Origin: Prauserella rugosa
GTDB lineage: Bacteria; Actinomycetota; Actinomycetes; Mycobacteriales; Pseudonocardiaceae
Assembly: GCF_000719975.1 (NCBI RefSeq)
Contig: NZ_JOIJ01000013.1
Coordinates: 1-64,000 of the forward strand
Direction of reading: 5' to 3'
DNA: 64,000 nt
In this document: in pieces, positions 24,472-32,941 of the stretch
How the letters are laid out: every line of letters starts with the position of its first letter
How positions within the stretch are numbered: the stretch's first letter is position 1
The notes under the pieces: generated by a model
What the model saw: only the letters and a program-made list of their open reading frames with translations
Told to the model about the DNA's origin: nothing
The model's database searches: none
Program-made: the position numbers and the translations under genes

Positions 24472-24720
24472 ATGTTCCGAGTCGTCAACGACATCGGACT
24501 CGAGGACGGTGCGGACACCGGGACGTTCGCCTACCGGATCGACGGCGAGCACCGTGAGTACGACGTGGAGAACAACGGCGACTGGGGCGACGGCGACGTC
24601 GTCGGCGGCATCCTGGAGGACGTCGGCCCTCCCGGGCATCGGCCCGTGTACTCCAGTGACGCCGTGGCCTGGGTTTCGGCACAGCACGCGCTCGCGTTCT
24701 CCGAAGCGCTCGGGATGTGA
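24472..24720 (+). CDS. Small acidic hypothetical protein
   Basis: 82 residues from ATG 24472; longer in-frame starts would begin inside the repeat-bearing region. Sequence is acidic, with ENNGDWGDGDVVGGILEDVG at about residues 31-50 and a C-terminal helix (SAQHALAFSEAL). No signal peptide, membrane segment or known motif. It sits alone between a forward array that follows the glycosylase gene and a reverse array that follows the GntR gene, so it is an isolated 250-bp island. Codon use is normal for the genome. It could be a regulator or immunity-type protein, but nothing in the sequence settles this. Confidence 0.5.
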   Translation: MFRVVNDIGLEDGADTGTFAYRIDGEHREYDVENNGDWGDGDVVGGILEDVGPPGHRPVYSSDAVAWVSAQHALAFSEALGM

Positions 24721-24738
24721 GCTGACGCGCCTCGGATA

Positions 24739-24851
24739 CGCAACGCGGGCCCCTGAGCCCGCAACACGGCACCCTGAGCCCGCAACACGGCACCCTGAGG
24801 GCGCAACACGGCACCCTGAGGGCGCAACACGGCACCCTGAGGGCGCAACAC
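24739..24851 (-). repeat. 21-bp 3'-end array (6 units, near-identical)
   Basis: Reverse-strand units: CAACGC at 24741 and CAACAC at 24762, 24783, 24804, 24825 and 24846, exact 21-bp steps. The last four units are almost identical (GGCACCCTGAGGGCG between cores), suggesting recent amplification. They run in the sense of the GntR gene, whose stop is 10 bases away. Confidence 0.95.
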
Positions 24852-24861
24852 GGCTCTTGCG

Positions 24862-25566
24862 TTAGGGGAAGGCGTCGAGGAGTTGGCGTTCTGCGGTGGT
24901 GAGGTACTCCTCGAGGGCGGTGGCGGCGGCGTCGATCTCGCCGGCGGCGAGCAGGCGGGCGAGGTCCCGGTTCATCGCGATGTAGGGCTCGTGAAACGGG
25001 CGCAGCTCCGACATCGCGTGGAACGCCAACCGGAGCTCGGCCGTGAGCTGCCGCATGATCTCGTCGGTCCGCGGACTGCCCGCCAGCGCGGCGATCGCCT
25101 GGTGGAAGCGCATGTTGGCGCTGCCGACGTCGAGCCAACGTTCGTCGGCGGCTGCCTGCTCGGCGTCGGCGACCGCAGCCTCGACGGCGGCCACGGCCTC
25201 GGCCGGAGCCTCCGCCGCTCGTCGGATCGCGCCGGTCTCGAGAAGTCGCCGGGTGCGGTACAGGTCGGTCACGTCGTCGGCGTGCAGCACCCGCACGTAC
25301 ACCCCACGGTGGAACTCGTGCACCAACAGACGCTCGTGTCCCAGGAGCCGGAACGCCTCGCGCAGCGTGTTGCGGGACACCGCGAGCGCCTTGCCCGCGC
25401 TGTGCTCCGACAGCCGGGTGCCGGGACGCAGTCGGCCGTCGATGATCAGCTGGCGCAGTGCGTCGGCGACCCGCTCGGCGGTACTCGTGCGGTCGAGGAG
25501 AGCGTGGTCCTCGGCGAGCAGGTCGGACCACGGATCGTCCCGGTCGTGCGCAGTGGGTCCGGCCAT
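24862..25566 (-). CDS. GntR/FadR family regulator (FCD domain)
   Basis: 234 residues from ATG 25566. N-terminal winged helix at about 20-90 with TSTAERVADALRQLIIDGRL and the recognition-helix segment AVSRNTLREAFRLLGHERLL; C-terminal FCD ligand-binding domain with DLYRTRRLLETGAIRRA, HQAIAALAGS and the metal-ligand His of FHEPYIAMNRDL. FCD regulators sense small carboxylates, often with a bound metal. It is divergent from the NRAMP-like/pxpBC/DUF1445 operon, and a TTGTTGAACAA palindrome lies in the shared promoter region, so it probably represses that operon in response to 5-oxoproline, glutamate or a related acid. Confidence 0.9.
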   Translation of the reverse strand: MAGPTAHDRDDPWSDLLAEDHALLDRTSTAERVADALRQLIIDGRLRPGTRLSEHSAGKALAVSRNTLREAFRLLGHERLLVHEFHRGVYVRVLHADDVTDLYRTRRLLETGAIRRAAEAPAEAVAAVEAAVADAEQAAADERWLDVGSANMRFHQAIAALAGSPRTDEIMRQLTAELRLAFHAMSELRPFHEPYIAMNRDLARLLAAGEIDAAATALEEYLTTAERQLLDAFP

Positions 25567-25634
25567 CGGTGGACGTCGCCCTCCGTTTCTGGGTGGTACG
25601 CGCAGGGTAACAAACAGATTGCCCTCTTGTCGGA

Positions 25635-25645
25635 TTGTTGAACAA
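25635..25645. promoter_or_regulatory. GntR operator candidate
   Basis: TTGTTGAACAA fits the FCD-GntR operator pattern TTGT-N3-ACAA. It lies 44 bases before the transporter start and 69 bases before the GntR start, just upstream of a TACCGT box (25651-25656). Confidence 0.6.
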
Positions 25646-25688
25646 CTAGCTACCGTCTTGCGAAACCCACCGACCTCGGGAGGCCGAC

Positions 25689-26957
25689 ATGGCCGACGAC
25701 GTGAGCCCGGAAACCCGCGACGACGCCGGTCGCGGGAACGGTCCCGACGGACCGAAGACGGCACTCGCCGGCGCCACGAAACGCGGAGCGCTCGCGGGCG
25801 CGATCTTCCTGATGGCCACGAGCGCCATCGGACCCGGCTTCATCACGCAGACCACCGAGTTCACCGCGCAGCTCGGCGCCGCGTTCGCGTTCGCCATCCT
25901 GATCTCGATCCTCGTCGACATCGCGGTGCAGCTGAACGTCTGGCGCGTCATCGGGATCTCCGGACTGCGGGCGCAGGAACTCGGCAACAAGGTGCTTCCC
26001 GGCGTGGGCTACCTGATGGCCGTGCTCGTCGTGGTCGGCGGACTCGTGTTCAACATCGGCAACGTCGCGGGCACCTCGCTCGGCCTCGACGCCCTGTTCG
26101 GTCTCGACGTGAAGATCGGCGGCACGCTCTCCGCGGCCATCGCGATCGCGATCTTCGTCAGCAAGCGCGCAGGCGTCGCGATGGACCGGCTCGTCGTGGT
26201 GCTCGGTTTCGTGATGATCGCGCTGACGACGTACGTCGCGATCGTGTCCGGACCGCCGGTCGGCGAGGCGCTGACACAGGCGGTCGTGCCCGACACCATC
26301 GACGTCCTGGTGATCACCACCCTCATCGGCGGCACCGTCGGCGGCTACATCACCTACGCGGGCGCGCACCGGCTCATCGACTCCGGTGTCAGCGGCCCCG
26401 ACGAGGTCGTGCGCGTGTCCCGTAGTTCGGTGACGGCGTTGCTGGTCACGGGTGTCATGCGCGTGGTGCTGTTCCTTGCGATCCTCGGCGTGGTCGCCGG
26501 CGGTGTCGCGCTAACCGGAGGCAATCCGACCGCCGAGGCGTTCGGGCACGCCGCCGGCGAGGTCGGCATGCGGCTGTTCGGCATGGTGCTGTGGGCCGCG
26601 GGCATCACGTCGGTCATCGGCGCGTCCTACACGTCGGTGTCGTTCATCGTGTCGTTCTCGCCCGCGCTCAAGCGCAGGCAGAACTGGCTGGTCGCCGGGT
26701 TCATCGTCGTCTCCGCGGTCGGTTTCGTCGTGCTCGACCAGGCGCCCACGACGTTGCTGATCCTCGCCGGCGCGCTCAACGGGCTGATCCTGCCCGTCGG
26801 CTTCGGTGTGCTCATGTGGGTGGCCGCGCGGAGGAGCGACCTGATGGGCGGCTACCGGTATCCCCGGTGGCTGCTGGTGATCGGTGTGCTGGCGTGGTTG
26901 CTCACGCTCTACTTGGGCTGGAACTCGCTGAGTGGCATCGGCGACCTGTGGAGTTGA
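25689..26957 (+). CDS. NRAMP-related transporter lacking the canonical metal site (YcsG-like)
   Basis: 422 residues from ATG 25689. Eleven hydrophobic segments in LeuT/NRAMP order. In the first helix the DPGN metal motif is replaced by GPGF within ATSAIGPGFITQTTEF, and the helix-6 MPH position reads GGYITYAGAH. These are the substitutions of the YcsG branch found with 5-oxoprolinase genes in Bacillus (ycsF-ycsG-ycsI-kipI-kipA). The Asp, Asn and Met that bind Mn/Fe are absent, so divalent-metal transport is doubtful; an organic acid such as 5-oxoproline is an inference from context. First gene of the operon, 44 bases before pxpB, under the GntR operator. Confidence 0.85.
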   Translation: MADDVSPETRDDAGRGNGPDGPKTALAGATKRGALAGAIFLMATSAIGPGFITQTTEFTAQLGAAFAFAILISILVDIAVQLNVWRVIGISGLRAQELGNKVLPGVGYLMAVLVVVGGLVFNIGNVAGTSLGLDALFGLDVKIGGTLSAAIAIAIFVSKRAGVAMDRLVVVLGFVMIALTTYVAIVSGPPVGEALTQAVVPDTIDVLVITTLIGGTVGGYITYAGAHRLIDSGVSGPDEVVRVSRSSVTALLVTGVMRVVLFLAILGVVAGGVALTGGNPTAEAFGHAAGEVGMRLFGMVLWAAGITSVIGASYTSVSFIVSFSPALKRRQNWLVAGFIVVSAVGFVVLDQAPTTLLILAGALNGLILPVGFGVLMWVAARRSDLMGGYRYPRWLLVIGVLAWLLTLYLGWNSLSGIGDLWS

Positions 26958-27001
26958 CGATCCGGAGTCGACGGTTCGGATTGACAGGAGCGGGGACGGT
27001 C

Positions 27002-27673
27002 ATGGCGGCGACAGGGTCCACGGGCCAGATGGGCGAGACAGGTGCGGCACCGCGCGTGCTGCCGTGCGGTGATGCCGGATTGCTCGTCGAGTTGTCCGGT
27101 TTGGACGAGGTGCTGGCGTTGCACGGTGCGCTCGAGGACCGCCCTCCCGCCGGAGTCGTCGACCTCGTGCCTGCGGCAAGAACGCTGCTCGTCCGCTTCG
27201 ATCCACTGCGCACCGGGCCCGGCGAGGTCGAGCGGGCCGTGCGGGAGGCAGAGCCGGTTCCGGTGCAGCGGAAGTCGGGCGAACTTGTCGAGGTACCGGT
27301 CGTCTACGACGGACCCGATCTCGCCGACGTGGCCGAGCACACCGGACTGTCCGAACCCGAGGTGATCGCCGAGCACACCGCGACGGAGTGGACGGTCGCG
27401 TTCGGAGGGTTCGCGCCCGGATTCGGTTACCTGACGGGAGGTTCCGGGCGACTCGACGTTCCCCGCCGTGCCGAGTCACGTACGAGGGTGCCTACCGGCG
27501 CGGTCGGCCTGGCCGGAACGTTCAGTGGCGTCTATCCGCGGTCGTCACCGGGTGGGTGGCAACTGATCGGCCACACCGATCTGGCCATGTGGGACGTCGA
27601 CCGCGATCCGCCCGCACTGTTGCGCCCCGGCGTGCGCGTACGGTTCGTGGATGTGCGGGGAGGGGGATCGTGA
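27002..27673 (+). CDS. pxpB: 5-oxoprolinase subunit B (KipI family)
   Basis: 223 residues from ATG 27002. KipI/PxpB family hallmarks: PCGDAGLLVELSG at the N terminus, LVPAARTLLVRFDP, PVVYDGPDLADVAEHTGLSEPEVI and the cyclophilin-like core FGGFAPGFGYLTGG ... VPTGAVGLAG ... YPRSSPGGWQLIGHT. PxpB with PxpC and PxpA forms the ATP-dependent enzyme that opens 5-oxo-L-proline to glutamate. PxpB/PxpC homologues are also annotated as allophanate hydrolase or carboxylase subunits. Stop overlaps the pxpC start by GTGA. No pxpA is present nearby. Confidence 0.9.
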   Translation: MAATGSTGQMGETGAAPRVLPCGDAGLLVELSGLDEVLALHGALEDRPPAGVVDLVPAARTLLVRFDPLRTGPGEVERAVREAEPVPVQRKSGELVEVPVVYDGPDLADVAEHTGLSEPEVIAEHTATEWTVAFGGFAPGFGYLTGGSGRLDVPRRAESRTRVPTGAVGLAGTFSGVYPRSSPGGWQLIGHTDLAMWDVDRDPPALLRPGVRVRFVDVRGGGS

Positions 27674-28533
27674 CCGCCGTCGAGGTCATCGCCACCGGTC
27701 CGTTGTCGACTGTGCAGGACCTCGGCAGGCCGGGCAACGCGGGCATCGGCGTGGGCGTGTCCGGCGCGGCCGACCGGGGCGCGCTGCGTTCGGCGAACCG
27801 GATCGTCGGCAACCCCGAGGATGCGGCGTGCGTCGAGGTCACGCTGGGCGGTTTCGTGGCGCGGGCGTCTGCGCCGTTGACGATCGCCGTCACGGGCGCG
27901 CCGTGTCCGGTGACCGTCGACGGCAGGGCAGCGGCTCCGCACAGCGTCGTCCGGGTTCCTGCGGGAGCCGAGTTCCGCCTGGGGACGCCGGACCGTGGAC
28001 TGCGCAGCTACGTGGCGGTGCGCGGAGGAATCGCGGTCGCACCCGTGCTGGGTTCGAGGTCGACCGACGTCCTCGCCGGTCTCGGGCCGGAGATCCTGAG
28101 GCCGCACACCGTGTTGCCGGTGGGCCCGCCCCCGGAGGATTTCCCTGTCCTCGACAGCGTTCCGGTGCGGCCGCTGCCCACCGACACGGTGAGTCTCCGG
28201 GTCGTGCCGGGTCCACGTGACGACTGGTTCACCACGGACGCGCTGGAAACCCTGCTCGGCGAGCGGTACACCGTGACGTCCGAATGCGACCGGGTCGGCA
28301 TGCGGCTTGATGGGCCCGAGCTCCCTCGTTCCGGGGTGGGGGAGCTGCCGAGTGAAGGCATGATGCCGGGTGCGCTGCAGGTTCCGCCGACGGGCACCCC
28401 GACGCTGTTCCTGGCCGACCATCCGGTGACCGGCGGCTACCCGGTGATCGCCGTGGTGCTCGGGTCCGATGTCGACAAAGCGGCCCAGGCGCGGCCGGGG
28501 ATGCGTCTGCGGTTCACCCCGTCCCGGCGGTGA
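27670..28533 (+). CDS. pxpC: 5-oxoprolinase subunit C (KipA family, biotin-dependent-carboxylase-like)
   Basis: 287 residues from GTG 27670, coupled to pxpB by a GTGA overlap. KipA/PxpC features: [17 protein letters not shown] at the start, [52 protein letters not shown] and [15 protein letters not shown] [16 protein letters not shown], finishing with [13 protein letters not shown]. The protein pairs with PxpB in a heteromeric ATP-using enzyme acting on the 5-oxoproline ring. Length equals the family norm, with no truncation. Both genes are complete, making the missing PxpA subunit notable. Confidence 0.9.
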   Translation: MTAVEVIATGPLSTVQDLGRPGNAGIGVGVSGAADRGALRSANRIVGNPEDAACVEVTLGGFVARASAPLTIAVTGAPCPVTVDGRAAAPHSVVRVPAGAEFRLGTPDRGLRSYVAVRGGIAVAPVLGSRSTDVLAGLGPEILRPHTVLPVGPPPEDFPVLDSVPVRPLPTDTVSLRVVPGPRDDWFTTDALETLLGERYTVTSECDRVGMRLDGPELPRSGVGELPSEGMMPGALQVPPTGTPTLFLADHPVTGGYPVIAVVLGSDVDKAAQARPGMRLRFTPSRR

Positions 28534-28577
28534 TCCGCCGTGTGTCGGAACGTGGTTCCGGAGACGAGGAGGAAGTC

Positions 28578-29360
28578 ATGACCGCTCTGTTCACCGAGCC
28601 GTTCGAGGCGCGTGCCGCGTTCCGCGGCGGCACGGTCATGCCCACCGCCGGACTCTGTCCGGGATGGACGCAGGCCAACCTGATCGCGTTGCCGCAGGAC
28701 CACGCCGAGGACTTCCTGCGCTTCGCCGACCGCAATCCCCAGTCGTGTCCCGTGCTCGGTGTGACCGAGCCGGGCGCGGTCGGGCTGTCGATTTTCGACG
28801 GCGATCTGCGTACCGACCTGCCCGCCTACCGAGTGTACGAGAACGGGGAGCTCGTGGCCGAACGCGCGGATGTCACGGATGTGTGGCGCGGCGACCTGGT
28901 GGCCGTGCTCATCGGATGTAGTTTTACCTTCGAGAACGCGCTCCTGGAGGCGGGCGTTCCGGTGCGGCACATCGAGGATTCGTCGAACGTGCCGATGTAT
29001 CGCACCTCCGTCGAGTGCCGCCCCGCGGGCAGGATGTCCGGCCCGCTCGTGGTGTCGATGCGGCCGATTCCCGTCGACCAGGTGGAGCTCGCCATGCGGG
29101 TGACGTCGCGGTACCCACGCGTGCACGGCGCACCTGTCCATATCGGACAGCCGGAGTTGCTCGGTATCCGTGACCTGGACCGGCCGGACTTCGGTGATCC
29201 CGTGCGCATCGAACCGGGGGAGGTGTCGGTTTTCTGGGCGTGCGGGGTCACTCCGCAGGCCGCTGTGATGCGGTCGAAGCCACCGCTGGCGATCGGTCAC
29301 GCACCGGGACACATGGCGATCACCGACGCCAGGGACGAGGACTATCTCGTCGAGGTCTGA
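28578..29360 (+). CDS. DUF1445 family protein (YcsI-like, D-glutamate cyclase N-domain family)
   Basis: 260 residues from ATG 28578, with GAGGAGGAAG as ribosome-binding site. UPF0317/DUF1445 motifs are plain: [82 protein letters not shown] and [13 protein letters not shown]. In animals this domain forms the N-terminal part of D-glutamate cyclase, which makes 5-oxo-D-proline from D-glutamate; bacterial YcsI is often annotated as a putative hydro-lyase. Clustering with pxpB/pxpC supports a role in the D-glutamate/5-oxoproline interconversion. Last gene of the operon. Confidence 0.88.
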   Translation: MTALFTEPFEARAAFRGGTVMPTAGLCPGWTQANLIALPQDHAEDFLRFADRNPQSCPVLGVTEPGAVGLSIFDGDLRTDLPAYRVYENGELVAERADVTDVWRGDLVAVLIGCSFTFENALLEAGVPVRHIEDSSNVPMYRTSVECRPAGRMSGPLVVSMRPIPVDQVELAMRVTSRYPRVHGAPVHIGQPELLGIRDLDRPDFGDPVRIEPGEVSVFWACGVTPQAAVMRSKPPLAIGHAPGHMAITDARDEDYLVEV

Positions 29361-29401
29361 CACCTCGTGGCCCTCGCGGTGGGTGGCGGTAACCCTGAAG
29401 C

Positions 29402-29514
29402 CGCAACACGCGGCCCGGAATCTGCAACACGCGACCCTGGGGGCGCAACACGCGGCCCGGGATCCACAACACGGGCACCCGAATCCGCAACACGGGCTCC
29501 CAGGGGCGCAACAC
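29402..29514 (-). repeat. 21-bp 3'-end array (6 units)
   Basis: CAACAC at 29404, 29425, 29446, 29467, 29488 and 29509, exact 21-bp steps on the minus strand. The nearest core ends 2 bases before the stop codon of the YtrA-type GntR gene, the tightest spacing in the window. It converges on the DUF1445 gene, which has no array of its own. Confidence 0.95.
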
Positions 29515-29516
29515 GG

Positions 29517-29891
29517 TTAGGTGGCGCGGATGGCTGCCTTGGCGATCGCGATGGCCTCGTCGTCGCCGAGACCCAGTTTGCGTGCGGTCTCGGCGTAGCG
29601 TTGCGCCGCCTCGCGCGCCTGCTGGCGCGACCGATCGCCCGTGGAACCCACGAAGGTGCCCGAACGGCCCTTCGTCTCTATCAGCCCGGCTTCCTCGAGT
29701 TCGCGATAGGCACGGGCGATCGTGTTGGCCGCGATCCCGACCTCGGCCGCGAGTCCCCGCACGGTGGGCAGTTTCGTCCCGACGGCCAGCGTGCCGTCGT
29801 TGATCTTCCTCGCCAGCTCCGCCCGCACCTGTTCGTACGGCGGGACTTTCGCCGTCGGATCGACACCGACCAGCGGTTCCGTCTCGCTCAT
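29517..29891 (-). CDS. GntR family regulator, YtrA subfamily
   Basis: 124 residues from ATG 29891. Winged helix at about 18-88: PPYEQVRAELARKINDGTL ... LPTVRGLAAEVGIAANTIARAYRELEEAGLIETKGRSGTFV; C-terminal helical tail of about 40 residues (RSRQQAREAAQRYAETARKLGL) without a ligand-binding domain, which is the YtrA type. YtrA regulators usually control an adjacent ABC transporter or respond to cell-wall stress, but no such partner lies here; the next gene upstream on the strand is the NUDIX gene. Target unknown. Confidence 0.9.
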   Translation of the reverse strand: MSETEPLVGVDPTAKVPPYEQVRAELARKINDGTLAVGTKLPTVRGLAAEVGIAANTIARAYRELEEAGLIETKGRSGTFVGSTGDRSRQQAREAAQRYAETARKLGLGDDEAIAIAKAAIRAT

Positions 29892-29946
29892 CGTCGAGCA
29901 CCCTCGCATACGGCTGCTGACCGGGGCAAACGGTACGACGAGCCGG

Positions 29947-30564
29947 TCAGGCACGCTCCAGTGCCGCGGCGATGACCTCGGTGAGGTCCTCGGTGCCGGG
30001 CGGCAACGCGTGCACCGGCCACCACCGCAGGTCGTCGGACTCGTCGCTCGCGACGGGTTCGGCACCCTGCGGCGCGCGGACGAGGAACTGCACGTCGAAA
30101 TGCCGCGTCGGCACTCCGAGTGAGCACGTGATCGGGTGGACGTCGAGCCGCAGCGGGTCGTCGTCGATGGTCAGGCCCGAGATCCCCGACTCCTCGGTCG
30201 CCTCGCGCAGCGCGGCGCCGGTCAACGTGGTGTCCTCGGGTTCGCAGTGCCCGCCGAGCTGCAGCCACCTGCCCACGCGCGGGTGCAGGGTGAGCAGCAC
30301 GTGTTCGGCCGCGGCGTCGAGCACCACCGCCGAGGCGGTGAGGTGCCCCGCCTCGCACGAGCGCGCGCACGCGTCGGCGCGTCCAGCGAGGAAGCCGAGG
30401 TAGGCCTGGCGCAGGGCCTCCTGTCCCGGCACGGACGGCTTCCAGTGCTCGAGTGTGGACAGTGCGGCCCCGTGGAGTTCGCTCGTCCCGGACCCGCTCG
30501 TCCCGGTCCCTGTAGGCACGGGTCCTGTAGGCACAGTTCCTGGAGGCACGGTTCCTGGGGTCAC
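29947..30564 (-). CDS. NUDIX hydrolase
   Basis: 205 residues from GTG 30564, which overlaps the fbiB stop as GTGA. The NUDIX box [25 protein letters not shown] (about residues 100-124) has the G-x5-E-x7-REUxEExGU pattern. Substrate not deducible; NUDIX genes commonly follow fbiB in actinobacteria, so a link to F420 or nucleotide housekeeping is possible. The N terminus begins with four pentapeptide repeats ([20 protein letters not shown]), each starting with an in-frame GTG; three of these GTG codons follow AGGA closely, so the true start could be any of them. Residues from about 28 ([13 protein letters not shown]) resemble the usual family N terminus. Confidence 0.87.
   Translation of the reverse strand: MTPGTVPPGTVPTGPVPTGTGTSGSGTSELHGAALSTLEHWKPSVPGQEALRQAYLGFLAGRADACARSCEAGHLTASAVVLDAAAEHVLLTLHPRVGRWLQLGGHCEPEDTTLTGAALREATEESGISGLTIDDDPLRLDVHPITCSLGVPTRHFDVQFLVRAPQGAEPVASDESDDLRWWPVHALPPGTEDLTEVIAAALERA
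30505..30564 (-). repeat. 15-bp tandem repeat of AGGA-spaced GTG start codons
   Basis: Four consecutive 15-bp units of the form GTG-CCN-NCA-GGA-MCN on the minus strand, with in-frame GTG at 30564, 30549, 30534 and 30519. Each of the last three GTG codons is preceded by AGGA three bases upstream. The repeat encodes the variable N terminus of the NUDIX protein. Confidence 0.85.
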
Positions 30565-31907
30565 AGTTCGAGCAGCCCTTCGTCGAGTTCGCGTGGCGGT
30601 CGCGGTCCGGCGGTCTCGGTGGGGTGGCCGACCGCCACCGCACCGAGCGGCTGCCACGACGGGTCCAGGTCGAGCGCGTTCCGGACGACGTCGGCGGCGA
30701 AGATGGTCGAGCCGATCCAGCACGATCCGAGTCCCTCGGCGGCCAGCGACACCAGCAGTCCCTGCACGGCCGCGCCGCCGGCCACGGTGAACATCGTGGA
30801 CTCGCAGGCGTTGCGGCGGTCGTCGGGGTAGGTGTGCGCGCCGTCCGGCACCAGGAACGGAACGACGACCTCCGGCGCGTCGAAGAGGATGTCGCCGCGG
30901 CGCAGCCGCTTCGCGATCTGCTCCTCGGTGAACCCGTCGGCGGCCAGATCGGCGCGCCAGGCGTCCCGCATCGCCTCGAGCAGCTTGGTGCGCTGCGGGC
31001 GGCTGCGCAGCCAGACGAACCGCACCGGCCTGGTGTGGTGCGGCGCAGGCGCGGTCAACGCGGCCCCCACGGCCCTGCGCATCGCCTCGGGGTCGACCTC
31101 CTGGTCGGTGAAGCTGCGTACGGACCGCCGCAGCAGTACGGCCTCGCGCCTGCCCTGGTCGATCGCCTCGTTGGTGCCCAGCCGGAACAGGTCGTACTCC
31201 ACCGGCCGCACCAGATCGCGTGCCGTGGACGGCTCGGACTCGCCCGCGCCGATCCGCAGGCCGCGCACGACGGCCACCGGCAGCCTGCCGAGCTTGCCCT
31301 TGACCAGGTCGGCCGCACCCGCGATCTCGTCGGCAACCGCGATCTCGGTGACGGCCAGTTCGTTGCCGTGGCTGTCGACCTGGCCCTCGTAGGCGTGCAG
31401 CACGCGCAGTCCCGAGGCGCCGATCGTCTCGTCGGTCTGGCCGTTGCGCCAGGCGCGGCCCATGGTGTCGGTGATCAACACGGCCACCTCGACACCGAGG
31501 CGCTCCCGCAGTCCGTTGCGCAGGGCCAGCGCCGAGGCGTCCGGGTCGTAGGGCAGCAGTGCGATCTCGTCGAGCTCCACATTGGATGCGTCGACACCCG
31601 CGGCCGCCTGCACGATGCCGTTGCGGTTCTGCGTGATGAGTGTGCGGCCGATTCGCGCGAGTACGCGTTCGGACTCCTCGTCGATCAGCCTGCGCCGCGC
31701 CGCGTCGCGTCCCTCGGGATCGGAGGGAACACGGATCAGCCGTCCCTCCGCCTTGGACACGATCTTGCTCGTGACCACCACGACGTCACCGGAACGCAGC
31801 CACGGGGCCGCGGAAGCCAGCGCCCCGGTGAGGTCGTCGCCGGGGCGGAACTCGGGAAGGCCTTCGACGGGGAGGATCTCGACGCGCGTGCCTGCGTGGT
31901 CAGTCAA
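30561..31907 (-). CDS. fbiB: F420:gamma-glutamyl ligase / dehydro-F420 reductase
   Basis: 448 residues if started at TTG 31907, which overlaps the fbiA stop and puts the usual FbiB opening [19 protein letters not shown] directly after it; the ATG at 31964 would give an implausible Arg-rich leader inside fbiA. N-terminal CofE domain (1-245) with [35 protein letters not shown] and [18 protein letters not shown]-terminal FMN-binding nitroreductase domain (about 250-448) with [12 protein letters not shown] and [10 protein letters not shown]. It adds glutamates to F420-0 and reduces the dehydro precursor. Full-length two-domain actinobacterial form. Confidence 0.93.
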   Translation of the reverse strand: MTDHAGTRVEILPVEGLPEFRPGDDLTGALASAAPWLRSGDVVVVTSKIVSKAEGRLIRVPSDPEGRDAARRRLIDEESERVLARIGRTLITQNRNGIVQAAAGVDASNVELDEIALLPYDPDASALALRNGLRERLGVEVAVLITDTMGRAWRNGQTDETIGASGLRVLHAYEGQVDSHGNELAVTEIAVADEIAGAADLVKGKLGRLPVAVVRGLRIGAGESEPSTARDLVRPVEYDLFRLGTNEAIDQGRREAVLLRRSVRSFTDQEVDPEAMRRAVGAALTAPAPHHTRPVRFVWLRSRPQRTKLLEAMRDAWRADLAADGFTEEQIAKRLRRGDILFDAPEVVVPFLVPDGAHTYPDDRRNACESTMFTVAGGAAVQGLLVSLAAEGLGSCWIGSTIFAADVVRNALDLDPSWQPLGAVAVGHPTETAGPRPPRELDEGLLEL

Positions 31908-32901
31908 CGTGCACTCCGGCGAGGTCGAGCGCGTCGCGCGCCATCTGCGCCGTGGCGTCCACATCGGACATCATGATCGGCACGGCGCGCACCGCGACGC
32001 CGGGCACGTCGACACGTTCTCCCGAATGCACCAGCCAGCCGTCGATCAGGCCCTCGTCGGAGGTCTGCCGCGAGCCGTAGTGCGCACCGACCGCCTCGGC
32101 GGACGTCTCGACGCCGATCGCCGACAGGCACGCATCGCCCATGCCGCGCAGCACCTTGCCGCCGATGATCGGGGAGATGCCCACGACACCCGCCTCGGTC
32201 TTGCGGAGCGCGTCCCGCACACCGGGCACCGACAGCACCGAGCCGATCGACACCACCGGGTTCGACGGCGCGAACAGTACGGCGTCGGCCTCGCCGATCG
32301 CATCGAGCACGCCCGGCGCGGGGGCCGACTCCTCCGCACCCACCGGCACGATCGAGTGCGTGGGCAGTTCCGCACGGTGGCGCACCCACCACTCCTGGAA
32401 GTGGATGGCCTTGCGCTTCGTCGGGTCCTCGGGGTCGTCGACGACGACGTGGGTCTCGACGCGGTCGTCGGTCATCGGCAGCAGGCGCACGCCCGGCTGC
32501 CAGCGCGCGCACAGCGCCTCGGTGACGGCCGAAAGGGGATAGCCCGCGCGCAGCATGCGCGAGCGGATCAGGTGCGTCGCGATGTCCTTGTCGCCGAGCG
32601 CGAACCACGTCGGATCGGCGTTGTAGGCCTCGAGCTCGGCCTTGATCGACCACGTCTCGTCGGCGTGGCCCCATCCGCGTTCGGTGTCGACCCCGCCGCC
32701 AAGCGTGTACATGCAGGTGTCCAGGTCGGGGCAGATGCGCAGACCGTGCATCCAGACGTCGTCACCGGTGTTGACCACCGCGGTGACCTCGTGCTCCGAC
32801 CCGGCGTCGGAGGCTCCCGTCGGCGGCAGTCCCAGCGCGGCTTTGACCCCCAGCAGGAAGCGGGCTCCGCCCACTCCGCCGACCACGACCACGACCTTCA
32901 C
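31900..32901 (-). CDS. fbiA: 2-phospho-lactate/PEP transferase for F420-0 synthesis
   Basis: 333 residues from GTG 32901. CofD/FbiA family: opening [75 protein letters not shown], and the [19 protein letters not shown] loop. In actinobacteria it transfers the phosphoenolpyruvyl moiety from EPPG to Fo, giving dehydro-F420-0, which FbiB reduces. Translationally coupled with fbiB by an 8-base overlap. FbiC/FbiD are not in the window. Same fbiA-fbiB order as in Mycobacterium (Rv3261-Rv3262), but separated from the manB region by the pxp operon. Confidence 0.95.
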   Translation of the reverse strand: MKVVVVVGGVGGARFLLGVKAALGLPPTGASDAGSEHEVTAVVNTGDDVWMHGLRICPDLDTCMYTLGGGVDTERGWGHADETWSIKAELEAYNADPTWFALGDKDIATHLIRSRMLRAGYPLSAVTEALCARWQPGVRLLPMTDDRVETHVVVDDPEDPTKRKAIHFQEWWVRHRAELPTHSIVPVGAEESAPAPGVLDAIGEADAVLFAPSNPVVSIGSVLSVPGVRDALRKTEAGVVGISPIIGGKVLRGMGDACLSAIGVETSAEAVGAHYGSRQTSDEGLIDGWLVHSGERVDVPGVAVRAVPIMMSDVDATAQMARDALDLAGVHVD

Positions 32902-32941
32902 GTTCGCCCGCCTCTTTCGTCGTTCGTCCGCCCCTCGTTCC

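Noticed and set aside
24249..24851. 21-bp arrays as CRISPR
   Set aside because: Units are too short, the variable part is 13 bp and partly conserved, and no cas genes occur.
24531..24851. Array-encoded heptapeptide protein (VLRPQGA repeats)
   Set aside because: 21 bp keeps frame, but equivalent frames contain stops in other arrays (for example TAG at 35519) and the reading is a by-product of the period.
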